46,414 bases of DNA, from positions 1 through 46,414 of the forward strand of contig JALEGI010000016.1 in NCBI GenBank assembly GCA_022763045.1, given 5' to 3'. Every line of letters starts with the position of its first letter. Positions within the stretch are counted from its first letter, which is position 1. A program made the translations under genes and the position numbers. The notes under the pieces were generated by a model, which saw only the letters and a list, made by a program, of their open reading frames with translations, ran no database searches and was not told the origin of the DNA. Source of the stretch: Simkaniaceae bacterium. Its GTDB lineage: Bacteria > Chlamydiota > Chlamydiia > Chlamydiales > JACRBE01. This document shows positions 38,768 through 46,414 of this stretch, in pieces.

Positions 38768-41700
38768 TCAACGTCTGCTCACCATTAATATCCCAACCAG
38801 TTCCCTCGCAAGTGGTGAAATGCACCTCATCTGCGAGCACCTCTTTAGTGATATATTCCTGGTAAAGATCAAAACAGGCACGCACCCTCTCGGTGGTTTG
38901 GAGCGTCACAGATATGCGATCAGTCACCTCAAACCCCTGATTGCGGCGCATGGTGTTGATCTTGTTGACCACCTCTCGGGCAATGCCCTCCATCAACAGC
39001 TCCTCGTCGAGCTCTGTCTCTAAAGTCACTGTTACGCCTGAATCACTCAGTGCCACAACACCCTCTCGAACCTGACGCTCAACTTGAACATCTTCATCAG
39101 TGAGTTCGAAAAGCTCTCCTTCCAAGTTGATCGTGACTGTGCCACCACGCATCAAGCGCTTCTGCTCTTCGACTTCGAGCTTTTCAATGGCGCCCTTAGC
39201 AAGGTTCATTAGCTTACCAACCTTTTTACCTAAGATGCGGTAGTTGGGCTTCACAAGGAGTTTCACAAACTTCGCCTCATCCTTCTCAAAAGAGAGCTCT
39301 TTGACATTGAGCTCCTCTTTGATCAAATCCTCTTGTCTAGAGAGCGCCTCAAGTGCGCCCTCTTCTCCACTGATTAAGTAAGCGCGGCGCAGCGGCTGAC
39401 GCACCTTAAGCTTTTGCTCTTTGCGCAGTGAATGGCCGAGACTCACAACCGTTTGCGCAAGTGACATTTCGTGCTCGAGCGCCTCATCACGCATTGCAGT
39501 GTCATACATCGGAAAATCGCATAGGTGGACCGATTCGGGATCGCTCTCATGGCGTAAATTGCGGTAAATTGCATCGGCTATGAAAGGAACAAACGGAGCT
39601 GCAATTTTTACCACATGCATCAGCGCTTGGTAGAGCGTCTGAAAGGCCTGATCGCGATCGACTGAGGCGAGCTCCGACCAAAAACGGGGACGCGAGCGGC
39701 GGATATACCAATTCGTTAACGAGTCGATGTAGCCAACAAAGGGCTCGACTGCGCGATCGAGCATGTAAGCATCCATACCCTGGCTCACATCTAAAGCAAG
39801 CTTTTGTCCCTTAGATAAGATCCAGCGATCGATATCAGCCTCTGGCTTTTCAAAGCCGCTTGGCTGCCAGCCATAGATATTTGCATACGTTGCAAAAAAG
39901 ACGTAGGCGTTCCAAAGAGGAATGAGGACCTGCCTCAAGACAAGCTCCACGCCCCTTTCTGAAAAGCGCAGATCATCGGCCTCGACAACAGGGCTGTTCA
40001 TCAAGTAGAGACGGACCGAATCGGCGCCATACTTGTTGAAAACCTCATTGGGATCGGGATAATTGCGCAGCCGCTTTGACATCTTGTTGCCATCTTCAGC
40101 AAGAACAATTCCGTTGACAATCACATTTTTGTAGGCCGGCTTATCAAAGAGAGCTACCCCCAGAACATGGAGCGTGTAAAACCACCCACGTGTCTGATCA
40201 AGGCCCTCTGCGATAAAGTCTGCAGGAAAGGCGTCTAAAGTCGCCTCCTTATTGTCAAAGGGGAAGTGATTTTGCGCATAAGGCATCGACCCCGATTCAA
40301 ACCAGCAGTCGAAAACCTCGGGGATGCGCTTGAAAGTCTTGCCATTTTCTTTGAAAGTCAAATCGTCAATAAAGTGGCGATGCAAGTCGGTAATCTTTTC
40401 ACCGGTGCGCTCTTCAAGCTCTTGCACACTTGAGACGACAATGCATGTCCCATCTTCAGCGCGCCAGATCGGAATGGGCGTTCCCCAGTAGCGGTTACGA
40501 CTGATTGCCCAGTCGCGAGCATTTTCAAGCCACTTACCAAAGCGCCCCTTTTTCAAGTGACCTGGGACCCAGTTGATCTCTTCATTTGCCGCAATGAGAC
40601 GATCTTTGATCTTCTCAACGCCAACAAACCAGGTATTGACCGTCTTGTAGATGAGTGGCGTATCTGAGCGCCAGCAAAAGGGGTAGCGGTGCATCACCTG
40701 ACCGTGGTGGAAGATCAGGTGCTCAGCCTTGAGACGCTTGATAATATCCTTATCGGCATCTTTGACAAACATCCCCGCATATTCTGGGACCTCGCTAGTG
40801 AACTTTCCATTTTGGTCGACTGGACAGATCGGCTCAATCTCCTCGCGCTGGCAGACAAAAAAGTCGGCCTCACCAAAGGCCGGTGCCGCATGGACTACCC
40901 CAGTACCATCTTCCTCACCGACAAACTCATCAACAAGTACATGCCACGCATTGGGACTTGCCTGATCGGCAAAGAGCCCAAAAGGTGGCGAGTAGGGACG
41001 GCCCTGCAGAGCAATTCCCTTCATCGTCTGGAGAACTTCAATATCCTCACGATTTTTGAAGTGCGCCTTCACACGACTTTTGGCTAAAATGTACTTCTCG
41101 CCACTCTCCTTGTCCTTGACCTTCACGTAGACGATGTGGGGATTGACAACAGCGGCTAGGTTTGAAAGAAGCGTCCAGGGAGTTGTCGTCCAAACAAGCA
41201 GAAAAGTTTTTGGGTCATCTTTGAGGGGGAACTTAACAACAATCGAGGGGTCAGTCACATCCTTGTAGTTGAGATTTGCCTCGAAATTGGAAAGTGGCGT
41301 CCCAAGCTGGGCTGAGAAGGGCATCACCTTGAAGCCCTCATAGACCAAGTCTTTTTTCCACAGCGAGCCAAATACCCACCAGACAGACTCCATAAAGGTC
41401 TTGTCCATTGTGTGGTAGGTGTGATCGAAATCGACCCATCTACCCATGCGATTGACTGTGCTTTTCCACTCCTCAGTGAAGCGAAAGACAATTGAGCGGC
41501 ACTCTTCGTTAAACTTGCCAATGCCAAACTTCTCGATAGAGGGCGCTCCGGCAAGCTCTTGAGCCTTCTCGATCTCATTTTCCACCGGCAAGCCGTGACA
41601 GTCCCAACCAAAGCGCCGCGGCACCTGGTAGCCCGCCATCGTCTTATAGCGCAGCATGACATCCTTCATTGCCCCAGCTAAAATGTGGCCGTAGTGGGGA

Positions 41701-41870
41701 AGGCCCGTGGCAAATGGAGGACCATCATAGGCCGCAAAAATCTCACGCCCCTCTCTACCCTCAACGGACTTGATAAATGTGTTTTCCTTCTCCCACACCT
41801 TTTGGATGCGCTCCTCGCGCTCGGCGAAGGTCTCTTTCTGTAGACTGAATCGATCAACTTGAGTTTTCAT
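38745..41870 (-). CDS. ileS: Isoleucyl-tRNA synthetase, long eukaryote-like type
   Basis: Charges tRNA-Ile. It is 1041 residues. HIGH motif as HYGH (59-62) in FATGLPHYGHILAGAMKDVMLRYKTM; editing domain with the TTTPWTL segment (WTTTPWTLLSNLAAVV); RYWGTPIPIW; KMSKR in DGNKMSKRLRNYPDP; C-terminal anticodon and extension domains. The length and the KMSKRLRNYP..P context match the eukaryotic/archaeal-like IleRS2 class, which is commonly less sensitive to mupirocin (known for the class, not shown here). It ends near an RLL-like terminal region without a zinc-binding cysteine cluster, as expected for this class. The gene stands alone, facing kinase 5 at its 3' end. Confidence 0.95.
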   Translation of the reverse strand: MKTQVDRFSLQKETFAEREERIQKVWEKENTFIKSVEGREGREIFAAYDGPPFATGLPHYGHILAGAMKDVMLRYKTMAGYQVPRRFGWDCHGLPVENEIEKAQELAGAPSIEKFGIGKFNEECRSIVFRFTEEWKSTVNRMGRWVDFDHTYHTMDKTFMESVWWVFGSLWKKDLVYEGFKVMPFSAQLGTPLSNFEANLNYKDVTDPSIVVKFPLKDDPKTFLLVWTTTPWTLLSNLAAVVNPHIVYVKVKDKESGEKYILAKSRVKAHFKNREDIEVLQTMKGIALQGRPYSPPFGLFADQASPNAWHVLVDEFVGEEDGTGVVHAAPAFGEADFFVCQREEIEPICPVDQNGKFTSEVPEYAGMFVKDADKDIIKRLKAEHLIFHHGQVMHRYPFCWRSDTPLIYKTVNTWFVGVEKIKDRLIAANEEINWVPGHLKKGRFGKWLENARDWAISRNRYWGTPIPIWRAEDGTCIVVSSVQELEERTGEKITDLHRHFIDDLTFKENGKTFKRIPEVFDCWFESGSMPYAQNHFPFDNKEATLDAFPADFIAEGLDQTRGWFYTLHVLGVALFDKPAYKNVIVNGIVLAEDGNKMSKRLRNYPDPNEVFNKYGADSVRLYLMNSPVVEADDLRFSERGVELVLRQVLIPLWNAYVFFATYANIYGWQPSGFEKPEADIDRWILSKGQKLALDVSQGMDAYMLDRAVEPFVGYIDSLTNWYIRRSRPRFWSELASVDRDQAFQTLYQALMHVVKIAAPFVPFIADAIYRNLRHESDPESVHLCDFPMYDTAMRDEALEHEMSLAQTVVSLGHSLRKEQKLKVRQPLRRAYLISGEEGALEALSRQEDLIKEELNVKELSFEKDEAKFVKLLVKPNYRILGKKVGKLMNLAKGAIEKLEVEEQKRLMRGGTVTINLEGELFELTDEDVQVERQVREGVVALSDSGVTVTLETELDEELLMEGIAREVVNKINTMRRNQGFEVTDRISVTLQTTERVRACFDLYQEYITKEVLADEVHFTTCEGTGWDINGEQTLIQISQNT

Positions 41871-41962
41871 AGATGGAGATCATATCCCATCCCAGAAAAT
41901 ATTTCAATTGTCTAAATTCCAAAAAATAGCTATGCTTACAGCCCAATTTGGAGGTTACTGTT

Positions 41963-42634
41963 ATAAAAAAAACACTTTTTGCAATTGCAATTCTAACTGG
42001 ATCGTTTCTAAAAGCGACAGAGTTTTATTTTATTCGACACGCGGAATCAGAAGTGAATACGAACCGAGAAATTTTGGGTGGAGAGCTTCCTTGGGCAGAG
42101 ATCACAAGCAAAGGCAAGTCGCAAGCTCGTGCGCTTGGTGAATCTCTCAAAGAGGTCGAATTTGACCTTTACTACACCTCAGATGTTATCAGAACGCAGC
42201 AAACTGCCCGTCACTTTCTAGAAGTGCAGGGAAAAAAGCTACAGCCTATCAACCGTGATTGCCGAATCACAGAAAAGAGCAATGGGGATTGGGAAGGTCT
42301 TTCTAAAAAAAAAGTTTTAACCCCTGAAGTTCTTAAATACTACCGCAACAGAAATTTTGCACCTGGCAGTACTCGTCTAGGAGAAAGTGCGCAAAAAGTG
42401 ACAGATCGCATTTGCAGCTGGGTCTTAGAGAAGGCAAAAGAGCACCCAAATAAGCGCCTAATTGTTTTCTCTCACGGGTATGCCATTCGTTGTCTCACCC
42501 TTGCAGCCCTTGGTATTGATTTGAGCGATGGGAAACTCATGAAAGTCGACAATACGAGCGTCACAGTGATTACCTCAGATGGAAAGAGCCTATCTTGTAC
42601 TCAGCGCAATGATACTTCTCACTTGAAAAAATGA
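41963..42634 (+). CDS. Exported histidine phosphatase, apparent ATA start
   Basis: Phosphoglycerate-mutase-like phosphatase of about 223 residues. [12 protein letters not shown] carries the catalytic RH pair; [16 protein letters not shown] and [15 protein letters not shown] carry the other conserved Arg and His. A signal peptide ([17 protein letters not shown]) is directly preceded by ATA at 41963, and a perfect GGAGG lies eight bases upstream (41950-41954). No ATG, GTG or TTG lies at the right place. An in-frame TTG at 41948 overlaps the GGAGG and has no ribosome binding site. ATA start, sequencing error, or a recently lost ATG are the options. It converges on msrAB with a 16-base overlap. 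Confidence 0.75.
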   Translation: MKKTLFAIAILTGSFLKATEFYFIRHAESEVNTNREILGGELPWAEITSKGKSQARALGESLKEVEFDLYYTSDVIRTQQTARHFLEVQGKKLQPINRDCRITEKSNGDWEGLSKKKVLTPEVLKYYRNRNFAPGSTRLGESAQKVTDRICSWVLEKAKEHPNKRLIVFSHGYAIRCLTLAALGIDLSDGKLMKVDNTSVTVITSDGKSLSCTQRNDTSHLKK

Positions 42635-43389
42635 ATTGCAATTGAGTTGATGCAATAGCGCTTTCCAGTAGGGGGCGGGCCATCGTCAAAGACGTGTCCC
42701 AAGTGCCCCTTGCACCTCTTGCAGTGCACCTCCTCCCCATTGTAGCCCACCTCCCCAACAACTGATGTGAAACTCGGCCACCCCGTTCCAGAGTCGAACT
42801 TATCTTCCGAGAGAAAGAGCTTTTGTCCACACCCCGCGCACCTGTACACCCCCTGCTCTTTGCAGTCCCAATAGGCATTTTTGAAAGGACGCTCCGTCCC
42901 CTCCTCACGCATCACCCGCTCTCTCTCGCGATTGAGGCGCGCCCCATGGTAGGCGCTATAGTGCTCAGGATTTTTTTTGTAATATTTTTGGTGCTCCTCT
43001 TCCGCTGCAAAGAAGGGCCCAGCTGGAGAGAGCGCCACTTTATTGGGCTCGCTCTTTACCACCCGCTCCGCCTCCCTCTTCTGCTCCTCATTAGAATAAA
43101 AAATGATCGGCCGATATTGACTACCCCGATCGTGAAACTGCCCATCATCGCGGTTGGGCTCAATATTGATCCAAAATAGAGCTAGCAGATCGCCATAGCT
43201 CACCCGCTTGGGGTCGTACATAACCCGCATCGCTTCTGCATGCCCCGTCTTACCAGAGCAGACCGCCTCATAAGTGGGGGCCTCCACCGAGCCCCCCGTG
43301 TAGCCAACTTCAGTGGAGAGAACTCCCTCCACCTTGTCAAATTCACTTTGCAGACACCAAAAGCAGCCACCAGCAAAAATCGCTTCCAT
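42619..43389 (-). CDS. msrAB: Fused peptide-methionine sulfoxide reductase A and B
   Basis: Repairs oxidised methionine (S and R isomers). A 256-residue fusion. The MsrA domain starts at once with [12 protein letters not shown] (catalytic Cys9) and contains [32 protein letters not shown]. After a very short linker the MsrB domain follows (from about residue 160: [23 protein letters not shown]), with zinc CxxC pairs, [18 protein letters not shown] and catalytic Cys246 in RYCINS. Start ATG 43389, six bases after the AraC-type gene, so the two are co-transcribed. No signal peptide; cytosolic. Confidence 0.92.
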   Translation of the reverse strand: MEAIFAGGCFWCLQSEFDKVEGVLSTEVGYTGGSVEAPTYEAVCSGKTGHAEAMRVMYDPKRVSYGDLLALFWINIEPNRDDGQFHDRGSQYRPIIFYSNEEQKREAERVVKSEPNKVALSPAGPFFAAEEEHQKYYKKNPEHYSAYHGARLNRERERVMREEGTERPFKNAYWDCKEQGVYRCAGCGQKLFLSEDKFDSGTGWPSFTSVVGEVGYNGEEVHCKRCKGHLGHVFDDGPPPTGKRYCINSIAIHFFK

Positions 43390-43395
43390 ATCACC

Positions 43396-44250
43396 TCAGG
43401 ATTCAAGAGGAATGTGCACCACAACCCCAGCATAGGCCTCAGCCCCAGACTCAGGATACTCCTTGAGCTCAACAAGACAGGGACGCGAGGCGAGTTTTTC
43501 ACCACTGCCAGGGTACCAATTGCCGAAAATACGATCAAAGGTAATATCGAGCTCTTCTAATGGTCCCTCATGTTTAAAGGTTGCATACCTTCCCCCATCA
43601 ATAACCCGCTTGACAATCTCACCGCTCTCTATTTCCCCACCCGAAATCGTGCAACACGCCTCTGAGCGAATGTTCTCTTCAGCTGTGATGTCCGGGTTAT
43701 CGTGGTAGATCCCAAAATAACGCCGCCCACTTCGAGTGTATCCACTTTCACTCAAGAAAACCCCAAGCGATTTCCACGCCTCAGGCGCCGATTTGGGGTA
43801 GCTGCCCATTTTGCGGACAGAGAATACAGATTGATCTTTTAAAACATGAATTGTTGGTTGCATAACTAAGCCTTCCTCAATTTTGTAGTTAACCGGCGCT
43901 CGATCTCGATATTGAGCAGGAGAGCACCCCATCAGCTTTTTGAAGGCCTTGTTGAATGCCGAGGGCGTCTCATAGCTGGCATCGAATGCCACATCTGTGA
44001 TGCGCACATCGGAATAGACAAGCTGGCCCGCCGCCTGCTCAAGTCGCAGACGACGCACATAAGCCCCAGGAGTCTCCCCAATCACACCGTGAAAAATGCG
44101 ATGGAAGTGATACATTGAAAAGCTACCCACCCTAGATAGCTGCTCTAAACTCAGCTCCTCATCCAGGTGCCTCTCAATAAAGAGAAGAACTCGCAAAAGG
44201 CGCCTCAGGTGGTCAAGCTTTGTTGCATCTTTTTCCATAACAACCAACAT
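43396..44250 (-). CDS. AraC-family regulator with GyrI-like effector domain
   Basis: A 284-residue protein. N-terminal double helix-turn-helix (residues about 10-110): LSLEQLSRVGSFSMYHFHRIFHGVIGETPGAYVRRLRLEQAA and DVRITDVAFDASYETPSAFNKAFKKLMGCSPAQYR. The C-terminal half (about 125-284) is a GyrI-type ligand-binding domain, VFSVRKMGSYPKSAPEAWKSLGVFLSE.. FGIYHDNPDI.. GGRYATFKHEGPLEELDITFDRIFGNWYPGSGEKLASRPCLVELKE, as in Rob- or SoxS-like regulators. It sits six bases before msrAB and so probably controls it, plausibly in response to a hydrophobic or oxidant ligand (inference). ATG 44250 or 44238; neither has a strong ribosome binding site. Confidence 0.88.
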   Translation of the reverse strand: MLVVMEKDATKLDHLRRLLRVLLFIERHLDEELSLEQLSRVGSFSMYHFHRIFHGVIGETPGAYVRRLRLEQAAGQLVYSDVRITDVAFDASYETPSAFNKAFKKLMGCSPAQYRDRAPVNYKIEEGLVMQPTIHVLKDQSVFSVRKMGSYPKSAPEAWKSLGVFLSESGYTRSGRRYFGIYHDNPDITAEENIRSEACCTISGGEIESGEIVKRVIDGGRYATFKHEGPLEELDITFDRIFGNWYPGSGEKLASRPCLVELKEYPESGAEAYAGVVVHIPLES

Positions 44251-44435
44251 TGTAGATAAAGTATAAGCTTTTAAACTTTTCCATTCTTGCTAAAAAAACA
44301 TATATTACACGCCAAATTAAACCAGAGAACTCTCAGAACAGCGCTTCTACCCATGGTATTTAGCCTCAATCTGAAAATATAACGCATTCAGGATAAGCTC
44401 CTTTGAACGAGCTAGTAGCCGAATAAACTCTTATT

Positions 44436-44444
44436 TGATATAAT
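44436..44444 (+). promoter_or_regulatory. Extended -10 promoter of tmRNA
   Basis: TGATATAAT (TG at 44436-44437, TATAAT at 44439-44444), six bases before the mature 5' end. No good -35 is seen at 17 bp, which suits an extended -10 promoter. The 200-base gap to the AraC-type gene holds nothing else supported. Confidence 0.55.
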
Positions 44445-44450
44445 GTTGGT

Positions 44451-44863
44451 GGGGGTGCACAGGTATCGACTTGGAAATAAAACCCCGATGGCATGCAGAG
44501 GACGTCAGTTGGCCTCTTAAATCATCTGGCAAACTACAGCTGCAAAGAAAAATAGCGCTGAAGTCATTGATTTCCCAGCATTTGCTGCGGCAGAATCAAC
44601 GGCTGCAATGGCTGCTTAACCCTAACCGGTAAGTGACCACGATAGTGTAGGATTTGGACCAGGGAGTCTTACATTATCGTCATTAATCTTGGTATGAAGA
44701 GCGAGGTGGCATCTCAGCGCCCGCCCTTCAAGATAGCTGAGGTGCGCAAAGTTCTAGTGGGGCTCCTTACAGCAGATTTTGCGCTACACATCTAAGGAGA
44801 TAAGCATGTAGTCATTGGCGGCAGAGTTTACTAAGGACGAGAGTTCGAGTCTCTCCACCTCCA
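44451..44863 (+). ncRNA. ssrA: Transfer-messenger RNA
   Basis: Rescues stalled ribosomes and tags incomplete proteins for degradation. The tRNA-like ends are clear: 5' GGGGGTG (44451-44457) pairs with CACCTCC (44856-44862; one G-U), discriminator A at 44863, and a T arm GAGTTCGAGTCTC near the 3' end. The 5' ACAGGTATCGACTT and inner segments match tmRNA. The tag reading frame runs from GCA 44542 to TAA 44617-44619 and encodes a 25-residue tag starting AKKNSAEVIDF and ending AAMAA, which has the usual Ala-Ala C-terminus. CCA is not encoded. Mature length about 413 nt. Confidence 0.93.
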
Positions 44864-45014
44864 AAAACCCCGTTTTCCCCAACAAAAAGGCCCATGTGCC
44901 TTAGATTTTCCAAAAAATCCCGCGTCTAAACCTTCCAGGTTTAGCAAGGGATTTTGTGGAAAAGATGAGGTGCAGGGGCCTTTTTGTTGGGGAAACAAGG
45001 GGTTTTTGGGGGTG
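44856..45014. repeat. Large fold-back repeat starting inside the tmRNA 3' end
   Basis: Left arm about 44856-44893 and right arm about 44975-45014 are inverted complements over roughly 35-40 bases with a one to two base indel and few mismatches (CACCTCCAAAAACCCC against GGGGTTTTTGGGGGTG; CCCCAACAAAAAGGCC against GGCCTTTTTGTTGGGG). Inside, smaller nested stems occur: TAAACC/GGTTTA (44927-44932 with 44938-44943), AATCCC/GGGATT and TTTTCC/GGAAAA. The left arm includes the tmRNA acceptor strand, and the right end (45008-45014, GGGGGTG) equals the tmRNA 5' acceptor strand. It may act as a terminator or be a repeat element inserted at the tmRNA end. Confidence 0.65.
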
Positions 45015-45033
45015 AAACCTCCATAGTTACAAA

Positions 45034-45156
45034 GCCCCCTTTCTTCCAAAGCGCGCTCATGGCTCCAGATCGCGTGCTAGCATTCCAGGTCCCACCGGGA
45101 CCACAGAATCTAGTGCGGGAGATGGGACTATGAGGGTGTTTTGGGAAAAGGGGGCG
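45034..45156. repeat. Second fold-back repeat downstream of tmRNA
   Basis: Arms GCCCCCTTTCTTCCAAA (45034-45050) and TTTTGGGAAAAGGGGGC (45139-45155) are imperfect inverted complements. The centre has a perfect GGTCCC-ACC-GGGACC stem (45088-45102) flanked by partly complementary CGTGCTAG and CTAGTGCG. A direct repeat of a segment from the first fold-back, AGCAAGGGATTTTGTGGAAAAGAT (near 44944), recurs as a degenerate copy AGCAAGGAATTTTGT near 45177. No gene is supported in this stretch; open frames here are repeat artefacts. Confidence 0.5.
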
Positions 45157-45233
45157 TCCGCGTTGCGTTAAGCCAAGCAAGGAATTTTGTAAAAGATAAG
45201 ATGAAGGTATGAGGGGTAAATTTTTCACACGTC

Positions 45234-45330
45234 GGATTTTTGTTTAAAAAGCAACATATCAACAAAATATGCTGAATCGGTCAAAATGTACGGCTGATAT
45301 GTTGAAATTTATACAAAAATCCAACATATC
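45234..45330. repeat. Composite inverted repeat with three CAACATATC sites
   Basis: Left: GGATTTTTGT (45234-45243), eight bases, CAACATATCA (45252-45261). Right: TGATATGTTG (45295-45304), eight bases, ACAAAAATCC (45313-45322). Both blocks are exact inverted complements with equal spacing, around a 33-base centre. A third CAACATATC follows at 45322-45330. The repeated short sites with fixed spacing look like protein-binding sites, for example for a recombinase or a repressor. Confidence 0.6.
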
Positions 45331-45459
45331 GTTAAAAACCTCTATAAGACTAATAGTTAGGGGTTGAATAGACTTCCAACTTTCCAAAAAATCATCAATA
45401 ATGAATAAAACTTTCCAATGCTTATCTCAATTACGCACTAGACCGAACACAACTGCACT

Positions 45460-45477
45460 AAAAACTACTTAGTTTTT
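45460..45477. repeat. AAAAACTA/TAGTTTTT hairpin before the HAD gene
   Basis: AAAAACTA (45460-45467), CT, TAGTTTTT (45470-45477): a perfect inverted repeat with a T-run on either strand, so it could work as a bidirectional terminator, although the two-base loop is tight. The remaining 45331-45459 stretch shows no supported feature. Confidence 0.4.
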
Positions 45478-45526
45478 TAACTCCGCAACTGCTAACCTTG
45501 ATGCTTCCCCTACCTAAAAGGTGTTT

Positions 45527-46327
45527 ATGAAACGTATAGCCCATTTGACTTCGGCTTTTATGCTTATGGCAAGTTTAGGAAAAATTCAGGCAACAGATAA
45601 AGTTCATTCTATGAATATTAAGGCGATTATTTTCGATTGCGACGGCATTTTAGTGGACAGTGAATATGCCCATTATTTGGCATGGCAACACGCCCTTCAG
45701 CAAGAAGGTGGCGATTTGACTATAGAGGAGTACTATTGCTATGTCGGCAAATCTGTTGAAACAAATGCAAAGTTATTAGCGGAAAAAATTGGTAGCTCCC
45801 ATGCGGACCGAATCATGAAAAACAAAAGAAAACTCTTCCACGCACTTCAAAACGAAGGCTTGCCTGCAATTGAACACGTCGTGAACTTTGTCCACCGCCT
45901 TGCAAAAGACAAACAAAAATATGGCTTTAAACTTGGGGTGGCTTCTGCAGCAAAAAAAAATGAAATCCTAATTAATTTAAAAAACCTTGAAATCGATAAA
46001 TTTTTCGATATCGTCATTTCTGGCTACGATGACCTATCTCACTACTCTGATCCGGAAGGGGTAAACAAGCCAAAACCCTACATCTATCTACACGTAGCAA
46101 AAGAACTAGGGCTTCTTCCCTACGAATGTGTTGTCATTGAAGACAGCCTTTCAGGAGTTACTTCTGGGGTCAATGCTGGCTGTATAACAATAGCTGTTCC
46201 AAATGACTATACCCGCCATCAAGACCTATCAACCGGAAATGTGAAATTAGATTCTTTCGCAAAAATAACTAGTTATGAAGATTTTTTGTTCATGCTTGCA
46301 AGCCCCCCGACAGCCTTAGAACAATGA
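45527..46327 (+). CDS. HAD-family phosphatase with predicted signal peptide
   Basis: A 266-residue haloacid-dehalogenase-type hydrolase. Motif I is IIFDCDGILVDSE (nucleophile Asp in DxD), a helical cap follows, motif II region is VASAAKKNEI, the Lys of motif III lies in KPKPYIYLHVAKEL, and motif IV is CVVIEDSLSGV. The layout matches beta-phosphoglucomutase/phosphatase-like subfamily IA members. The chosen ATG 45527 has AAAAGGTG upstream and gives a signal-like MKRIAHLTSAFMLMASLGKIQA; a cytosolic start at 45611 (MNIKAII) is possible. Export of this normally cytosolic family would be unusual. Confidence 0.8.
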   Translation: MKRIAHLTSAFMLMASLGKIQATDKVHSMNIKAIIFDCDGILVDSEYAHYLAWQHALQQEGGDLTIEEYYCYVGKSVETNAKLLAEKIGSSHADRIMKNKRKLFHALQNEGLPAIEHVVNFVHRLAKDKQKYGFKLGVASAAKKNEILINLKNLEIDKFFDIVISGYDDLSHYSDPEGVNKPKPYIYLHVAKELGLLPYECVVIEDSLSGVTSGVNAGCITIAVPNDYTRHQDLSTGNVKLDSFAKITSYEDFLFMLASPPTALEQ

Positions 46328-46339
46328 CCTAAGATATCT

Positions 46340-46369
46340 CCCTCAAACTCAAAAGTTCTATGTTGAGGG
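46340..46369 (+). terminator. Weak hairpin after the HAD gene
   Basis: CCCTCAA (46340-46346) pairs with TTGAGGG (46363-46369) across a 16-base loop. T-rich sequence follows only after about 15 bases. It may help terminate transcription of the HAD gene. The last 45 bases of the window show no gene. Confidence 0.35.
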
Positions 46370-46414
46370 GTCACCAGTTTGGATTTTTTAAGATTAACAT
46401 TTGCATCAAGAAGA

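Noticed and set aside
44831-45228. Two minus-strand open frames (72 and 95 codons) downstream of and overlapping tmRNA
   Set aside because: They lie within inverted repeats and the tmRNA 3' end and have repeat-driven composition.

Overview
The window looks like a chromosomal segment from a non-Chlamydiaceae member of the Chlamydiota (an amoeba or arthropod-associated 'environmental' chlamydia). The basis is gene content: a long chlamydial-type signal peptidase I, an IleRS of the long eukaryote-like class, a TyrP-type aromatic amino acid permease, a DUF1207-type outer-membrane protein, several proteins with paired hydrophobic segments like those of inclusion-membrane (Inc) proteins, and extensive salvage and import functions. 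No rRNA operon, CRISPR array, transposase or phage gene was recognised. The genus cannot be assigned from sequence reading alone.

Layout. Positions 1-192 are non-coding and rich in inverted repeats. 209-3323 holds a DUF1207 outer-membrane protein, a small unknown protein, a DUF6314-like protein and an exported sulfotransferase-like protein. 3400-3880 carries one intact CAU tRNA with its promoter, surrounded by broken copies of the promoter plus tRNA 5' half and a 3' fragment. 3987-5290 is a Nudix/APH-type kinase pair. 5473-8597 is a complete proline pathway operon (proB-proA-proC), preceded by a promoter, a 24-codon reading frame with five consecutive proline codons and alternative hairpins: a candidate attenuation system. 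8673-10510 has an unknown protein, a small nucleotidyltransferase and an exported GyrI-like protein. 10580-11547 is azlCD, followed by an RRM protein, an exported phosphodiester glycosidase, tag and a lipase-like protein.

14770-19679 is a glycosyltransferase island: three paralogous DXD glycosyltransferases, each with an N-terminal Inc-like bilobed hydrophobic region, and a GT25-like enzyme, also with hydrophobic N-terminal segments. 19747-24397 holds an ABC-F protein, an RluB-type pseudouridine synthase and a membrane sulfatase fused to leucine-rich repeats, the last two overlapping tail to tail. 24439-27593 is pncB-pncA-tyrP (NAD salvage and aromatic amino acid import). 27649-31608 has two hypothetical proteins, a GC-rich tandem repeat and lepB.

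31661-38530 is a tandem array of five protein-kinase-like genes sharing an unrecognised N-terminal module that is duplicated in the last two. Then come ileS, an exported histidine phosphatase whose best start is an ATA codon, a fused msrAB with an adjacent AraC/GyrI regulator, tmRNA (ssrA), a large non-coding fold-back region against the tmRNA 3' end, and an exported HAD hydrolase.

The overall picture is a host-dependent bacterium combining nutrient import and salvage (proline synthesis, BCAA transport, aromatic import, NAD salvage) with a likely host-interaction arsenal: kinase array, membrane-anchored glycosyltransferases, LRR-sulfatase, lipase and secreted enzymes. The most novel candidates are the proline leader, the kinase array with its module, the Inc-like glycosyltransferases and the LRR-sulfatase fusion.
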